NCBI RefSeq assembly: GCF_003185655.1
Contig: NZ_QHJQ01000001.1
Coordinates: forward strand, 496,001-560,000
Origin: Coraliomargarita sinensis
GTDB taxonomy: Bacteria > Verrucomicrobiota > Verrucomicrobiia > Opitutales > Coraliomargaritaceae
Length of the DNA stretch: 64,000 nucleotides
Direction of reading: 5' to 3'
Shown here in pieces: positions 1 to 9,321 of this stretch. A program made the translations under genes and the position numbers. Numbering within the stretch: position 1 is the first letter of the stretch; the number at the start of each line of letters is the position of its first letter. The notes below the pieces were generated by a model, which saw only the letters and a list, made by a program, of their open reading frames with translations, was not told the origin of the DNA and searched no databases.

Positions 1-324
1 ATTCCCTTCCCGCATCTCGTTCAGGCCTTTTTCAATGTGGTAGTCCCCCATCTCTTTTCGATGCTCCTCCATCCCGAATGGGAGGAGGGTGAGCATTTTT
101 ACATAGGAGACGTCGTCGAATTCCTTGTTGTACTTGAAGTAGAAATAGAGGGCACCTCCGAGGCTGAACCACCCGACCAGTGCCAGTAACAAAAATGTCA
201 CAAAGAGCCGTGCCCATCGAAAGCGTATACTGATCCGCCCGTCCAGTGCTTTGCTCTGTACCGCATAGCCAAGCAGGATCGGCTTTTCCCGTTGGGAAGA
301 ACTGTTGGACTTCTCTCTTTTCAT
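1..324 (-). CDS. Partial membrane protein, probable TPR-type (3' end outside window)
   Basis: An open frame starts at ATG 324 on the minus strand and runs off the left edge, giving 108 codons. The first 40 residues are basic and polar, followed by one clear membrane segment (about residues 45-67, rich in Leu/Val/Phe/Gly). The remaining residues include the stretch EEHRKEMGDYHIEKGL, which has the helix pattern of the first half of a tetratricopeptide repeat. This suggests an inner-membrane protein with a periplasmic TPR tail. It is divergent from the exopolysaccharide genes, with a 205-base gap (325-529) that must carry both promoters but in which I recognise no specific site. Function cannot be assigned from the fragment. 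Confidence 0.55.
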   Translation of the reverse strand, partial: MKREKSNSSSQREKPILLGYAVQSKALDGRISIRFRWARLFVTFLLLALVGWFSLGGALYFYFKYNKEFDDVSYVKMLTLLPFGMEEHRKEMGDYHIEKGLNEMREGN

Positions 325-529
325 CGCTGGTAGTGGGGATTTGAGGAGTTTAGGGGTATAATCAAAAAGACGTAAAAAGCATTTACGCCAAGCTTAAATA
401 AACTGTATGAATTAGTTTGATCCAAAAGGCAACCGTGCTAATGTCGATGCTCATTTTGGTCTTGTATTCATTACCCCTTATGTAACAAATTCTACTAACA
501 TCCGCCCAACCGGAATACCAAAATTTATT

Positions 530-1738
530 ATGAAACCACTTAACTCCCTTAGCCCTGCCCTCCTTTGTTTAGCCTTTGCAACTTTGGCGCAGCCGACTGC
601 TGCCGCACCACTGGTTTCGATCGGCGACAATGTGGACGTTTTCTTTAACGGCTCGTCGAGTGTCCGCTGGTCATCAAACATCTTCCGGGACGAAGACGAT
701 GAAGTGGACGACATCATCTGGTCACTTACTCCTGGCTTTGAAGTTAACCTCGGACGCGGTGTGACTAATGCAGACCTCAGCCTGATCACACGCTACGAAA
801 TACGCCGCTATGCGGATTTGGACGAATTGGATACGGAGTTGTTTAATATCCAGTTGAACGGTTCCTACCGAACCAGCCGCCTGGATCTTAGCGGTTCGGC
901 TTATTTCCGTGAGCAAAAATCTTCGACCGGCGACATCAATCTGAACAACGATCTAGTCGAGTCAGACCGTTTGGGCGGTCGGTTGAATGCCGAGTACCGC
1001 TTCTCGCCCAAATTCAGCCTCGGTAGCGGGATTAGCTACAGTGAGACCGAGTACAAGGATCCTTACGATGCTAACTTCTCCGATCGTGAGCGTTTCACAG
1101 TTCCGGTGGACATTTTTTACGAACTCACTCCCAAGGTGGATTTGAGTATCGGCTACTCCTATGGCGAAACTGATGTCAGCGGCCGTCCGGCAATCACCAC
1201 CGGCCCCCCGTTCAACTTTATTCTCGTACCGGCAGCCAACCCCTACACCACTGAAGACCATTTCTTCAATATCGGCGCACGCGGTAATTTGCTGCCTAAA
1301 CTGACCGGTTTCTTTAAGGTGGGTTATCGCCTGAGAGACACCGATCGCCCCGGCAGTTCCCAGAGAGGGACATTGGGTATCGACTCGGATCTGACATGGG
1401 CGACTACACCAAAGTTGACAAATCGTATTGCTTTGTCCCGCGATTTTGGTGTGAGCGGCGAAGGTGTCTCGTCTGAGAATACATCCGTATCGCTTACTTC
1501 CAACTACTCCTTGAACAGCTACTTTGCTGCATCGGTGTTCGCAGATTATACCTTGCGTGAGTATATCAATGTGGATCGCGAAGAAAACCAGTATCGTCTG
1601 GGCGCACGGCTGACTTATACGCCGAACCAGTACTGGAGCTTTGGAGCAGGTTACACATATTCGGAAAACGATTCCGATGCGGTTAACCGTACGTACGAAG
1701 ACCACTCGGTCGACTTCACGGCGTCACTGCGTTATTAA
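530..1738 (+). CDS. Outer-membrane beta-barrel protein of an exopolysaccharide locus
   Basis: 402 residues. The first 26 are a signal peptide ending AAA before PLVSIGD. The rest alternates short amphipathic strands (SVDFTASLRY, YWSFGAGYTY, RLGARLTYT) with polar turns and ends in an aromatic residue (Tyr), the usual signature of proteins inserted by BamA. The make-up resembles the beta-barrel porins that accompany polysaccharide export genes in Opitutae and Deltaproteobacteria. It precedes a Wza-like export protein and a Wzc-like kinase on the same strand, so a role as outer-membrane exit or anchoring barrel for a polysaccharide is inferred from context. A hairpin with T-run lies just after the stop, so it may be transcribed partly apart from the next two genes. 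Confidence 0.75.
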   Translation: MKPLNSLSPALLCLAFATLAQPTAAAPLVSIGDNVDVFFNGSSSVRWSSNIFRDEDDEVDDIIWSLTPGFEVNLGRGVTNADLSLITRYEIRRYADLDELDTELFNIQLNGSYRTSRLDLSGSAYFREQKSSTGDINLNNDLVESDRLGGRLNAEYRFSPKFSLGSGISYSETEYKDPYDANFSDRERFTVPVDIFYELTPKVDLSIGYSYGETDVSGRPAITTGPPFNFILVPAANPYTTEDHFFNIGARGNLLPKLTGFFKVGYRLRDTDRPGSSQRGTLGIDSDLTWATTPKLTNRIALSRDFGVSGEGVSSENTSVSLTSNYSLNSYFAASVFADYTLREYINVDREENQYRLGARLTYTPNQYWSFGAGYTYSENDSDAVNRTYEDHSVDFTASLRY

Positions 1739-1772
1739 GAGTATTTGAACAAAATTATCTAAGTGCTTTCTC

Positions 1773-1797
1773 AATGCCTCTACACGAGGCATTTTTC
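1773..1797 (+). terminator. Rho-independent terminator or attenuator after the barrel gene
   Basis: An 8-base stem (AATGCCTC / GAGGCATT) with a 5-base loop is followed by a T-run. It lies 6 bases before the start codon of the export gene, so it may only partly stop transcription and thereby set the ratio of barrel to export protein. Confidence 0.75.
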
Positions 1798-1802
1798 TAT
1801 CT

Positions 1803-2495
1803 ATGGACACCGTAAAATCAGTTTTCTTACACTTTATCATCCTACTGGCTTTTGTTCTAACCGGTGCTGCGCAGGACTCTGGTTTTGGTGGTGGTTCGTC
1901 CTCTTCGTCTTCCGGCAACAGCAGCGGATCCTCCGGCGGATCTACTGGTGCATCGGGAGGAAGCTCGCAGGGTGTCGGAATTATTGTGGGTGAAAACTAT
2001 GTTTTGAAGCCCTCCGATGTGATTTCTGTCGAGGTTTATCAAGAGGAAGACCTCAACAAAAGTGTTCGGATTGAAGGCGATGGCTCTGTTGCTCTTGCGC
2101 TCATTGGTAAGGTCAAAATCGCCGGAATGACCGTAGCGGAAGCTCAATCGCTCATAACAGACCTCTACAATCGGGACTACCTGGTTGATCCACAAGTGTC
2201 TGTACTGGTCACATCTTTCTCGCCGAAAATCGTACATGTGCTCGGATCTGTCAACAGCCCCGGGAGGGTCCAGATTCCGCCTGACCGCGACCTGACTTTG
2301 ACTGAGGCGATCGCTGCCGTGCGTGGCGTTACCCGTTTGGGAAATCCCAAATCTATCACTATCAAGCGTGTGGATGAAGATGGCCGTTCCCGCCAGATGG
2401 AGGTGAACTTTAGCCGAATCGTTACCGACCCCGACTCCAGAGATATTGTTCTGAAAGAAGGGGACACCGTGTGGGTGCCGGAGCGAATCATCTAA
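1803..2495 (+). CDS. Polysaccharide biosynthesis/export protein (Wza-like, Poly_export + SLBB)
   Basis: 230 residues. A signal peptide (about residues 1-21) ends LTGAAQ. Residues 24-58 form a Ser/Gly-rich linker. Residues 65-150 form the polysaccharide-export domain, beginning YVLKPSDVISVEVYQEED and including the conserved VSVLVTSF stretch. Residues 150-230 form an SLBB beta-grasp domain (VLGSVNSPGRVQIP). It is shorter than E. coli Wza (about 380) and lacks the lipobox cysteine expected in Wza lipoproteins, so it probably forms a small periplasmic ring and relies on the neighbouring barrel protein to cross the outer membrane. It is followed 32 bases later by the co-polymerase/kinase gene, its expected partner. 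Confidence 0.88.
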   Translation: MDTVKSVFLHFIILLAFVLTGAAQDSGFGGGSSSSSSGNSSGSSGGSTGASGGSSQGVGIIVGENYVLKPSDVISVEVYQEEDLNKSVRIEGDGSVALALIGKVKIAGMTVAEAQSLITDLYNRDYLVDPQVSVLVTSFSPKIVHVLGSVNSPGRVQIPPDRDLTLTEAIAAVRGVTRLGNPKSITIKRVDEDGRSRQMEVNFSRIVTDPDSRDIVLKEGDTVWVPERII

Positions 2496-2527
2496 ACTGC
2501 GACTAAAACCCACTCAAATTTGTCTGA

Positions 2528-4828
2528 ATGAAGAATGAATACGTAAGAGGCGCGCCGGATCCGAATGCCGGAGGTTATGCAGGTGGCTATGGCTACGGTA
2601 GCTACGGCTACGGTGGCGGCTACGGTTATGGCGGTGCAGGCTATGGCTACGGTGGTGGCTACGGTGGCGGTGGCGGCGGGCCACAACGCTCTTTCAAGGA
2701 CTACTTCCTGATGTTCCGTGAAAGGATTTGGTACCTCATTGTCGCCTTTTTTATTATTTTTTCCGGTTCGATTCTCTACACTTTTAACAAGACCAAGGTG
2801 TACACTTCTGCAGCGACTGTTCAGCTGCTGCGCGACGACCCCTCGGCATTGGGGGATACGGTTGAAATGGAGCAGAATCAAATCCGTTCAGCGGAAGATT
2901 TGAATACCCAGATCAGCTTACTGGAGAGTGGAACAATTATCCAGGGCGTGGAGCAACGTTTGCAGGACGATATGCGTAAGCGGTTTATGGCGCCCTACAC
3001 GGATGCACTTAGCTTGCGGGGACCGCTCACGCCGACGGAAGTTCTCGGGCGCAACCGGAAAATCATTCCCCGGCGAATGAGTTTGATGATTAACATCGCT
3101 TACTCTCATCCGGATCCGATTGTGGCGGCTGAAGTCGCAAACCTTTTCGCCAAAGAGTTTATCGATTACAACCTCAAGCTCAATATCGACAGCTCGATGA
3201 AGGCGGTCGAAGACCTTCGTATTCGCGCGGACCAGCAGAAGGATCGTGTTGAGGAATTGGAGTTTAAGCTGGCGGATTACCGTGAGCAAAAGAACGCGGT
3301 ATCACTCGACAGCCAGGAAAATATCGCACGGGAGCAGCTTGGCAGCCTCAACACAATGAAGCTGAACAATAAGAATATTCTCGATAACCTGGAAACGAAG
3401 TGGAACCTGATTGAGAATTATAAACGCGAGGGTAAGGATCTCTGGGAGCTTTCCTTTATCGCGGAACAGGAGCGGGTCGCGTCCTTGTTGGAGCGGATTT
3501 CCGGTGCACGTATCAGTATTTCTTCTTTGTCCAAAAGATACCGGGAAAAACATCCGGTGATGATTCAACAGATCCAGACGCTGCAGGAAGCGGAAATGGA
3601 ACTGGAATCAGCTGTTAAAAATGCAGTCGATAAAATTTACGCCGGCTATATCGAGGCCCAAAAGAACTACGAGATCGCAACTAAGCGTCTGGTTGAGAAA
3701 GAAAAAGAGCTCATCGAACTCAGCCGGACCCGGGTTGAATACAACTCGCTCTTACGGGACCTGGAAGTGGAGCAGAACTTCTATCAGGCCCTTAACTCAC
3801 GCATGACCACAGAGAAAGCGCAGGTGAATCTCAAAAACCCGAATGCGCGAATCGTGGACGAAGCTTATCCGCCAGCCGATGACAATCCTTCGTCACCCAA
3901 TGTCGTGATGAATCTTGCCGCAGGTTTCTTTGGCGGTCTGGCCGTAGGAACGGCGCTGGTGTTTGCCGTGGCTTTCCTGGATGACCGTGTGAAAAGTGCT
4001 TTCGATATTGAGGGTACGATCGGTCTGCCAATGCTCGGTGTCATTCCCCGCATTAAGAAGCTGGATACGAACACCAAAGCGCAGGCGGTGGCTTCGAATG
4101 TGGACCGGCATGTCACGGAGACTTTCCGTACGATTCATTCGGCATTAAAGCTCAATGACGAGAGTAAGAATGCCAAAGTCATCATCACCACCAGCACGGT
4201 CCCGGGTGAAGGTAAGTCCTTTATCAGTTCCAACATGGCGCTGACTTTTGCCAATCACGGTGAAAAGACGCTATTGCTTGATGGTGACCTCCGATTGCCG
4301 AATGTAGCCCGTTCGCTTCAGCTGGAGAATGAAAAGGGGCTTCTCGACCATGTCGAGCAAGGCAAGGACCTGGACGACGTTATCGTAAAGGAAGTCTATC
4401 CGAACCTGGATGTCCTGCCTTCAGGCGGCAAATCCAAGAATCCGACACAAATTCTAAATAGCGCTTCATTTGAGTCGATGCTGGCTGAGTTGCGTGATCG
4501 CTACGACCGTATCATCATTGATACGCCGCCACTGGCTGCGGTCAGTGATGCCCTTAATTTGCTGCCGCTGGTTGATGGCATTCTCTATGTGATCAAATTT
4601 AACACGGTTAAGCGCAAGACGGCGGTAGTGAATGTGCGACGCCTCTGGGAGTCGAATACTCCGGTGTTTGGCGCCGTGCTGAATAACATTACGAGCACAC
4701 TATCCAGCTACTACTACTCTCAATACTCGGATAAGTCCTATCAGGATTACTACATCCAACAGGAAGAAGAGTTTGAGCACGAGCTGGAGGGAGAAGTGGA
4801 GCCGGAAGAGCTTCAGACCAAGTCATAA
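2528..4828 (+). CDS. Wzc-like polysaccharide co-polymerase / tyrosine autokinase
   Basis: 766 residues. An unusual Gly/Tyr-rich head (about residues 14-55, many GYGYG and GGGYG steps) precedes a first membrane helix (about 68-90), a long coiled-coil periplasmic Wzz/GNVR region (about 95-455), a second membrane helix (about 460-485) and a BY-kinase domain. The kinase shows Walker A (VPGEGKSFISSN), Walker A' (LLLDGDLRLP) and Walker B (IIIDTPP). The C-terminus carries a tyrosine cluster (SSYYYSQYSDKSYQDYY) that is the expected autophosphorylation site. It controls chain length and export together with the preceding Wza-like protein. The Gly/Tyr head faces the cytoplasm in the usual topology and is not part of the standard family. 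Confidence 0.92.
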   Translation: MKNEYVRGAPDPNAGGYAGGYGYGSYGYGGGYGYGGAGYGYGGGYGGGGGGPQRSFKDYFLMFRERIWYLIVAFFIIFSGSILYTFNKTKVYTSAATVQLLRDDPSALGDTVEMEQNQIRSAEDLNTQISLLESGTIIQGVEQRLQDDMRKRFMAPYTDALSLRGPLTPTEVLGRNRKIIPRRMSLMINIAYSHPDPIVAAEVANLFAKEFIDYNLKLNIDSSMKAVEDLRIRADQQKDRVEELEFKLADYREQKNAVSLDSQENIAREQLGSLNTMKLNNKNILDNLETKWNLIENYKREGKDLWELSFIAEQERVASLLERISGARISISSLSKRYREKHPVMIQQIQTLQEAEMELESAVKNAVDKIYAGYIEAQKNYEIATKRLVEKEKELIELSRTRVEYNSLLRDLEVEQNFYQALNSRMTTEKAQVNLKNPNARIVDEAYPPADDNPSSPNVVMNLAAGFFGGLAVGTALVFAVAFLDDRVKSAFDIEGTIGLPMLGVIPRIKKLDTNTKAQAVASNVDRHVTETFRTIHSALKLNDESKNAKVIITTSTVPGEGKSFISSNMALTFANHGEKTLLLDGDLRLPNVARSLQLENEKGLLDHVEQGKDLDDVIVKEVYPNLDVLPSGGKSKNPTQILNSASFESMLAELRDRYDRIIIDTPPLAAVSDALNLLPLVDGILYVIKFNTVKRKTAVVNVRRLWESNTPVFGAVLNNITSTLSSYYYSQYSDKSYQDYYIQQEEEFEHELEGEVEPEELQTKS

Positions 4829-4872
4829 GCGAATAGCTTGCTCCTGAAGTCAGTCCCCGGCCGCCTCGCTTT

Positions 4873-5856
4873 TCAGCGGGTAGCGGCCCGTCGCAAGCGG
4901 TCATTCAATGCCACGCCAAGGCCCTCCTCCGGGGCGGCCTCAATGATGAGTGCTTCGTATCCCATACGGTCCAGCTTTTGGATGGTGTCGAAAAAGTTCT
5001 GGGCGACTTCCGCCAAATCACCGTCCTCAGACAGCCAGTAAAGATCATCCCGTTCGATGCCTAGCGGACGCTTGTTGGCGACAACGGCAGCTCCACTATC
5101 GAGCGGGAACTTGAGCTGTCCATTCTCGACGATTTCAATTTTTGTATTTGGACTGTAATGTTTTGTGAGCTGTCCGGGGGAGGTTTGGGCCTCTTTGCCG
5201 GATTTGGACACTTTAGCTTGCTGAACTTTCCGTCCGAGTAGGCCCTCAATCTCTTGAGCGCAGATGGGCCCGGGGCGGAGAATGCGAATATTGTCGCTGT
5301 TTCGAAGGTCGAGCACTGTTGATTCAATCCCGTGCCGACAGATACCTCCATCCAAAATAGCTCCTATTTTGGGGCCCAATGTGTGCGCGACATGTTCCGG
5401 ACGGGTCGGGCTCACGTAACCGAAAGGATTTGCGCTGGGAGCGGCCAGCGGGAAATCCAATTGCTGCAGGAGTGCCTGCATTAGAGGCTGGTTGGGCACT
5501 CGAACCGCGGCACTAGTTAGCCCGGCCGTGACCAGGTCGGGGATGGTCGGCATCTTTTCGAGAACCAGTGTCAGCGGACCTGGCCAGAACTCCTCTGCGA
5601 GAGTTTCGGCAAATTCCGTGGCGTGAACATGGGTAAAAGCTGCCGCGGCACTTTTGAAGTGCGTAATCAGCGGATCGATAAGAGGCCTGCCCTTGACATT
5701 GAAAATCCGCCGGACGGCCTTTTCCGAGAGGGCGTTTCCGGCCAGCCCGTAAACCGTTTCGGTGGGCACGGCGACGAGCTGGTCCTTGCGCAGCAAGTCG
5801 GCACACGCCTCAAGTGTGCCGGGCTCATCCTTTAGAATAGGCTCTCTGGGTGGCAT
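4873..5856 (-). CDS. L-threonylcarbamoyladenylate synthase (Sua5/YrdC, long form)
   Basis: 327 residues. It makes threonylcarbamoyl-AMP from threonine, bicarbonate and ATP, the first step of t6A37 modification of ANN-decoding tRNAs. Residues 1-200 are the YrdC domain, with VPTETVYGLAGNAL, KGRPLIDPL, the nucleotide-binding APSANPFGYVSPT and GGICRHGIESTVLDL. The extra C-terminal region of about 110 residues (after the SPGQLTKHYSPNT motif) marks the Sua5 long form rather than the short TsaC. It converges on the kinase gene with a 44-base gap and lies downstream of rpsR but beyond that gene's terminator. ATG 5856 is the only well-placed start. Confidence 0.93.
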   Translation of the reverse strand: MPPREPILKDEPGTLEACADLLRKDQLVAVPTETVYGLAGNALSEKAVRRIFNVKGRPLIDPLITHFKSAAAAFTHVHATEFAETLAEEFWPGPLTLVLEKMPTIPDLVTAGLTSAAVRVPNQPLMQALLQQLDFPLAAPSANPFGYVSPTRPEHVAHTLGPKIGAILDGGICRHGIESTVLDLRNSDNIRILRPGPICAQEIEGLLGRKVQQAKVSKSGKEAQTSPGQLTKHYSPNTKIEIVENGQLKFPLDSGAAVVANKRPLGIERDDLYWLSEDGDLAEVAQNFFDTIQKLDRMGYEALIIEAAPEEGLGVALNDRLRRAATR

Positions 5857-5872
5857 CGTCGTGAATGGAAAT

Positions 5873-5902
5873 AAAAAATCCTTCTCTACTAGAGAGAAGG
5901 AT
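5873..5902 (-). terminator. Terminator of rpsR
   Basis: A perfect 10-11 bp stem (ATCCTTCTCT / AGAGAAGGAT type, 5878-5902) is followed on the minus strand by six T. It lies 27 bases past the rpsR stop and separates it from the Sua5 gene. Confidence 0.85.
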
Positions 5903-5929
5903 CGTGAAATAAGCTATCCGCAAACGAAA

Positions 5930-6127
5930 CTACTGCATCGTCAGCATATTACGCGCTTGCTTGATGCGATTGGTGACGCGTCGCTGGTGTTTCGCGGAAA
6001 GTCCTGTTACCTTGCGTGGTAGTATTTTACCGGTTTCCGTAACGAAACGCGACAGCTGGTCCACGTCGTTAAACGTGTAGTCCATCGGATTACGGGAACG
6101 GTTGGGTGTCTTGTTTTCTGCACTCAT
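5930..6127 (-). CDS. rpsR: 30S ribosomal protein S18
   Basis: 65 residues. The core [20 protein letters not shown] is the diagnostic S18 signature, followed by the basic C-terminal helix ([13 protein letters not shown]). S18 sits on the small-subunit platform and contacts S6. It stands alone here, not with rpsF, ssb or rplI as in many bacteria, and has its own terminator. The protein has no cysteines. ATG 6127 gives the usual N-terminus length. Confidence 0.96.
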   Translation of the reverse strand: MSAENKTPNRSRNPMDYTFNDVDQLSRFVTETGKILPRKVTGLSAKHQRRVTNRIKQARNMLTMQ

Positions 6128-6268
6128 GGAGCGGCGTAAAGTAGGGAGCTGTATGCTTCGTGCAAGTCTTAATTTCAGGCAATTTCTTACGCTTCTTTGC
6201 CGTTTTCGTGCCGCACGGTAATCAAATCTTGAAGCGGAGCGGCTTACGCTTAGCTATGAAGGGCATGG

Positions 6269-6343
<75 letters not shown>

Positions 6344-6520
6344 GCCTTCGCAGGAGCGAAGCGATCGGCGAAGGCTGTCACGCCGTAGCCTTCACCCCGT
6401 GAAGCGGAGGCGGACCGTATGGCAGGTCGGTTTCGCTCCTGGCTGCGGCTTGGCAGGCCAGCTTTAAAAGGAGCGAAGCATACCCGGCATAGCCTGAAAG
6501 GCGAGGCACGGACTTATTTC
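6344..6520 (+). repeat. tRNA-downstream GC-rich repeat element, copy A
   Basis: The 329-base gap between tRNA-Arg and the TPR gene (6344-6672) has no credible gene. Its first half is GC-rich with several small inverted repeats and contains two blocks that recur after the other tRNA-Arg gene: GCTGCGGCTTGGCAG (6442-6456) and GCATAGCCTGAAAGGCG (6487-6503, continuing to GCACGG). The second half (6521-6672) shows nothing but the likely promoter region for the TPR gene. Confidence 0.55.
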
Positions 6521-6672
6521 TAGATCGGCGAAACAAGAGCTGGTTCCCGGGCGACACTAAAGTTTAGTTATTCGCATGCGGGAACGTGCCTAAATTCGTT
6601 CGTGTCGATCAATAAGCCGTTGCATCCACGCAGCCATCCGATTCTTATCCAATAATTCTTATTTCGTATCGA

Positions 6673-9300
6673 GTGAACAGGTCGACTTCAACTGGGACTT
6701 TTCTTTTAGCTCTCCTGTCTGGTTTGTGGACGTTTGCCAGCTCCCAGTCTGCGGTGGCAGCTCCTTTGACGAGCGATGCGGCTTACGTCACCGACGAAGT
6801 CGCCGCGTTGAAATATGATTGGAAAATTGAGGCCGGGCGGGCCGCCCTCCGATCCGGTTTGTCTGCGACGGCAACGGATATTTTCAGCTCCTTGTACGAA
6901 GACCCCAGCCTTCCGAACGGTGATCGTGCGGACATAACCCTGCATTATGTTGCCGCGCTGATCGCCCAGTCAGAATACGACCGGGCTTCAGAAATTCTCA
7001 GTAATTCTCCGAACCTTGAGGCGCCCGCCAGGCGTGGGCTTTATCAGGCCAGTATTGCCTACGGGAAGGCCCCTGACAGGGGTTATGACACAATCCGCGC
7101 TGAGCTCGCAGGAGTCGATCCGGATGCGCTGAGTCCCCTCGACTTGCCTTGGTATTATCTGTTAAAAGGCGTATTGGCGGACGCCGGGGACAAGCCGAAA
7201 GAGGCGGAAAGCTTCTTTCAACAAGCGGAAAAATCTGCTGCCAGTTCTTTTCAGTCGGCCTTGTTTTCCAGCTTGGTCATGCGTCAGAAGCTGTTGCATT
7301 CCCCCACCGATGAAAATTTGCTGGTTGAGATCCGTGAGAAGTTTGAGTCGCTGTCCGGGCAGTCGGCCGCCTTTCCTTTTCTGCGGGAATATGTCGTGCT
7401 TCTGCACGGCATGGGGAAAGATGCCGAAGCGATTCGCGTGCTGGAGTCGGAATTGGCCAATGTCGGTGCGGGGTATTCGATCGATGAACGGGCCAGCCTG
7501 CTACTCTTGAAGGGCTTGATTCTGGGGCTGGATTCCAGCGCAGGCTGGGCTTCCTTGAAAGAACTAGTCCGTGCGGGCATTGATTCGGAAGCTACGGTGA
7601 TAGCGCTGCAATTGCTGGGTTCCGTGCCGGAGCGCGAGGCGGATCTGATGGCAATGCTGAACGAGATTATTTCCAGGCCGGAGCCTCATCCCCTGATTGC
7701 CCAGCTGTATTATATGCGCTGCCAACTCGCTCTGGCCAATCCTGAAATGACAGCATTGGCCGAAGCGGATGCACGCTATCTCTTAGAGCAGTTCCCCGGC
7801 TTGTCTGAGATTAACAGTGTTTACCGCTTGCTCGCTTATGCCGCATTGCAGCGTAATCCGCCCAGATACCGGGTGGCTGCGGATTACTTGCTCGGACTTC
7901 GTGAACAGTCGACCGATCCCCAAAAAGTCGCCCAGCTGAATCGTTTGATCGGGGATTGCTACTTCCTGAACCGCGACTACGCCAATGCCGTCGATTTTTA
8001 TGTATCCGCTCATTCCAGTGCGAAGCCGCTTTCCGAAGTGGGCAACGTGCTTTTACGCCTGGTGATCTCTCAAATCAAATCCGGCCGGGTTGAAGCGGCA
8101 CTGGAGAATATTGACCAAGCGGATTTTGCCGGCCAGATGAGTGATGCGGATCGTTGGCGGGCCGAATGGAGCCTTGCCCTGGCCCTGCAGTCGAATGGTC
8201 AGGCCGATCAGGCGCTGGAACGTCTTCGTTCCTTGGTCGGTCGTGATACCTCCTCGGTCCCGGTGGCATTGGATTTGCGTCTCCGCTGGTTGGAGGCGCA
8301 TCTCAGTTTACAATTGGGCGATAGTTCCGGCATTGCCGAAAAGCTTGAGGTGCTTCTGGCCCGGATTGATTCGCTGCCGGAAGATGCGCTCGGTCCTGTG
8401 GAAAGCTCGCGCCTGAAATCCGAGTTATTGCTCTTGCAGGCAAAAACCCTGATTGCCCTCGAAGATGCGGAGTCTGCTTTTGATGTGATTGCGGTGATTC
8501 GGGCGGACTTCAGCGATCTGATCGCCGCCAAACGAACTTATTTCACCGAGTCGGCCTACCATGCTTCCGTGGGCGATTTCCGTGCCGCACAGCAAATTCT
8601 TAAAGACTTTGCCGCGGACTATCCGGATAGTGATCTTGTGCCACAAGCTTTGTTCGAAGCGGCATTGCATTGCCAGAGGCAGGGGCCGGATAGCTACGGG
8701 GAAGCCGTGGTCTTGCTCGATCGTCTGGTTCAGGAGCATCCGGATAGCGACCTGGTCTATTATTCCGGGCTGAAGCAGGGAGACTTATTGCGTTTAATGA
8801 ACGATTTTGCCGGGGCACAATTGGTTTACGAAAATCTGATCAACAGCTTCCCCACGCATCGACTGCGCTATGCGGCTGAATTGTCCAGGGCTGACTGTAT
8901 CGCAGCCCTTGCTCAGGATAGTGGCGATCAACTGGTGGAAGCGACGGCCATTCTCGAGCGTTTGGTTGATCGACCCGACCTGCCGGTTGAAGTCCAGATT
9001 GAGGCAGGCTACAAGTGGGGCAGCATTTTACTGCGCAATGAAGACTTTGCTTCGGCCAAGACGGTTTACGGGCTGGTGGCCAGTCGTTATCTTTTCGATT
9101 CGGAAAATGCCGCGGCGTTGACTTCCGTCGGGCGCTACTGGTTGTCGAGAACGATTTTCTCGCTCGGCGATTTGTTGGAAGAGGGTGGGGAGGCCGCTGA
9201 AGCCGTGAAGTTGTATCGTAAGCTGGTCGCCTTCAACCTGCCCGGCCGCAGTCTGGCACTGTCGCGTATCAGTCAATTACAACTAGCCGAAAGCCCCTAA
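6673..9300 (+). CDS. Large periplasmic tetratricopeptide-repeat protein
   Basis: 875 residues from a GTG start. Residues 1-30 are a signal peptide ending SAVAAP. The rest is almost entirely helical with TPR-like repeats, clearest at about 60-130, 380-470 and 640-790 (for example AALHCQRQGPDSYGEAVVLL and DFASAKTVYGLVASRY). It begins a run of four tightly spaced genes (TPR, ExbB-like, ExbD-like, TonB-like). The family is known as an accessory of ExbB/ExbD systems in Verrucomicrobiota and Planctomycetota. I infer that it acts as a periplasmic scaffold coupling the proton-driven motor to an outer-membrane partner; the partner is not in this window. Confidence 0.8.
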   Translation: MNRSTSTGTFLLALLSGLWTFASSQSAVAAPLTSDAAYVTDEVAALKYDWKIEAGRAALRSGLSATATDIFSSLYEDPSLPNGDRADITLHYVAALIAQSEYDRASEILSNSPNLEAPARRGLYQASIAYGKAPDRGYDTIRAELAGVDPDALSPLDLPWYYLLKGVLADAGDKPKEAESFFQQAEKSAASSFQSALFSSLVMRQKLLHSPTDENLLVEIREKFESLSGQSAAFPFLREYVVLLHGMGKDAEAIRVLESELANVGAGYSIDERASLLLLKGLILGLDSSAGWASLKELVRAGIDSEATVIALQLLGSVPEREADLMAMLNEIISRPEPHPLIAQLYYMRCQLALANPEMTALAEADARYLLEQFPGLSEINSVYRLLAYAALQRNPPRYRVAADYLLGLREQSTDPQKVAQLNRLIGDCYFLNRDYANAVDFYVSAHSSAKPLSEVGNVLLRLVISQIKSGRVEAALENIDQADFAGQMSDADRWRAEWSLALALQSNGQADQALERLRSLVGRDTSSVPVALDLRLRWLEAHLSLQLGDSSGIAEKLEVLLARIDSLPEDALGPVESSRLKSELLLLQAKTLIALEDAESAFDVIAVIRADFSDLIAAKRTYFTESAYHASVGDFRAAQQILKDFAADYPDSDLVPQALFEAALHCQRQGPDSYGEAVVLLDRLVQEHPDSDLVYYSGLKQGDLLRLMNDFAGAQLVYENLINSFPTHRLRYAAELSRADCIAALAQDSGDQLVEATAILERLVDRPDLPVEVQIEAGYKWGSILLRNEDFASAKTVYGLVASRYLFDSENAAALTSVGRYWLSRTIFSLGDLLEEGGEAAEAVKLYRKLVAFNLPGRSLALSRISQLQLAESP

Positions 9301-9321
9301 AAACAGTTAAAATTCAAAACT

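Noticed and set aside
962..1705. Long minus-strand frame opposite the outer-membrane barrel
   Set aside because: No domain, and the plus-strand frame has a signal peptide and barrel pattern.
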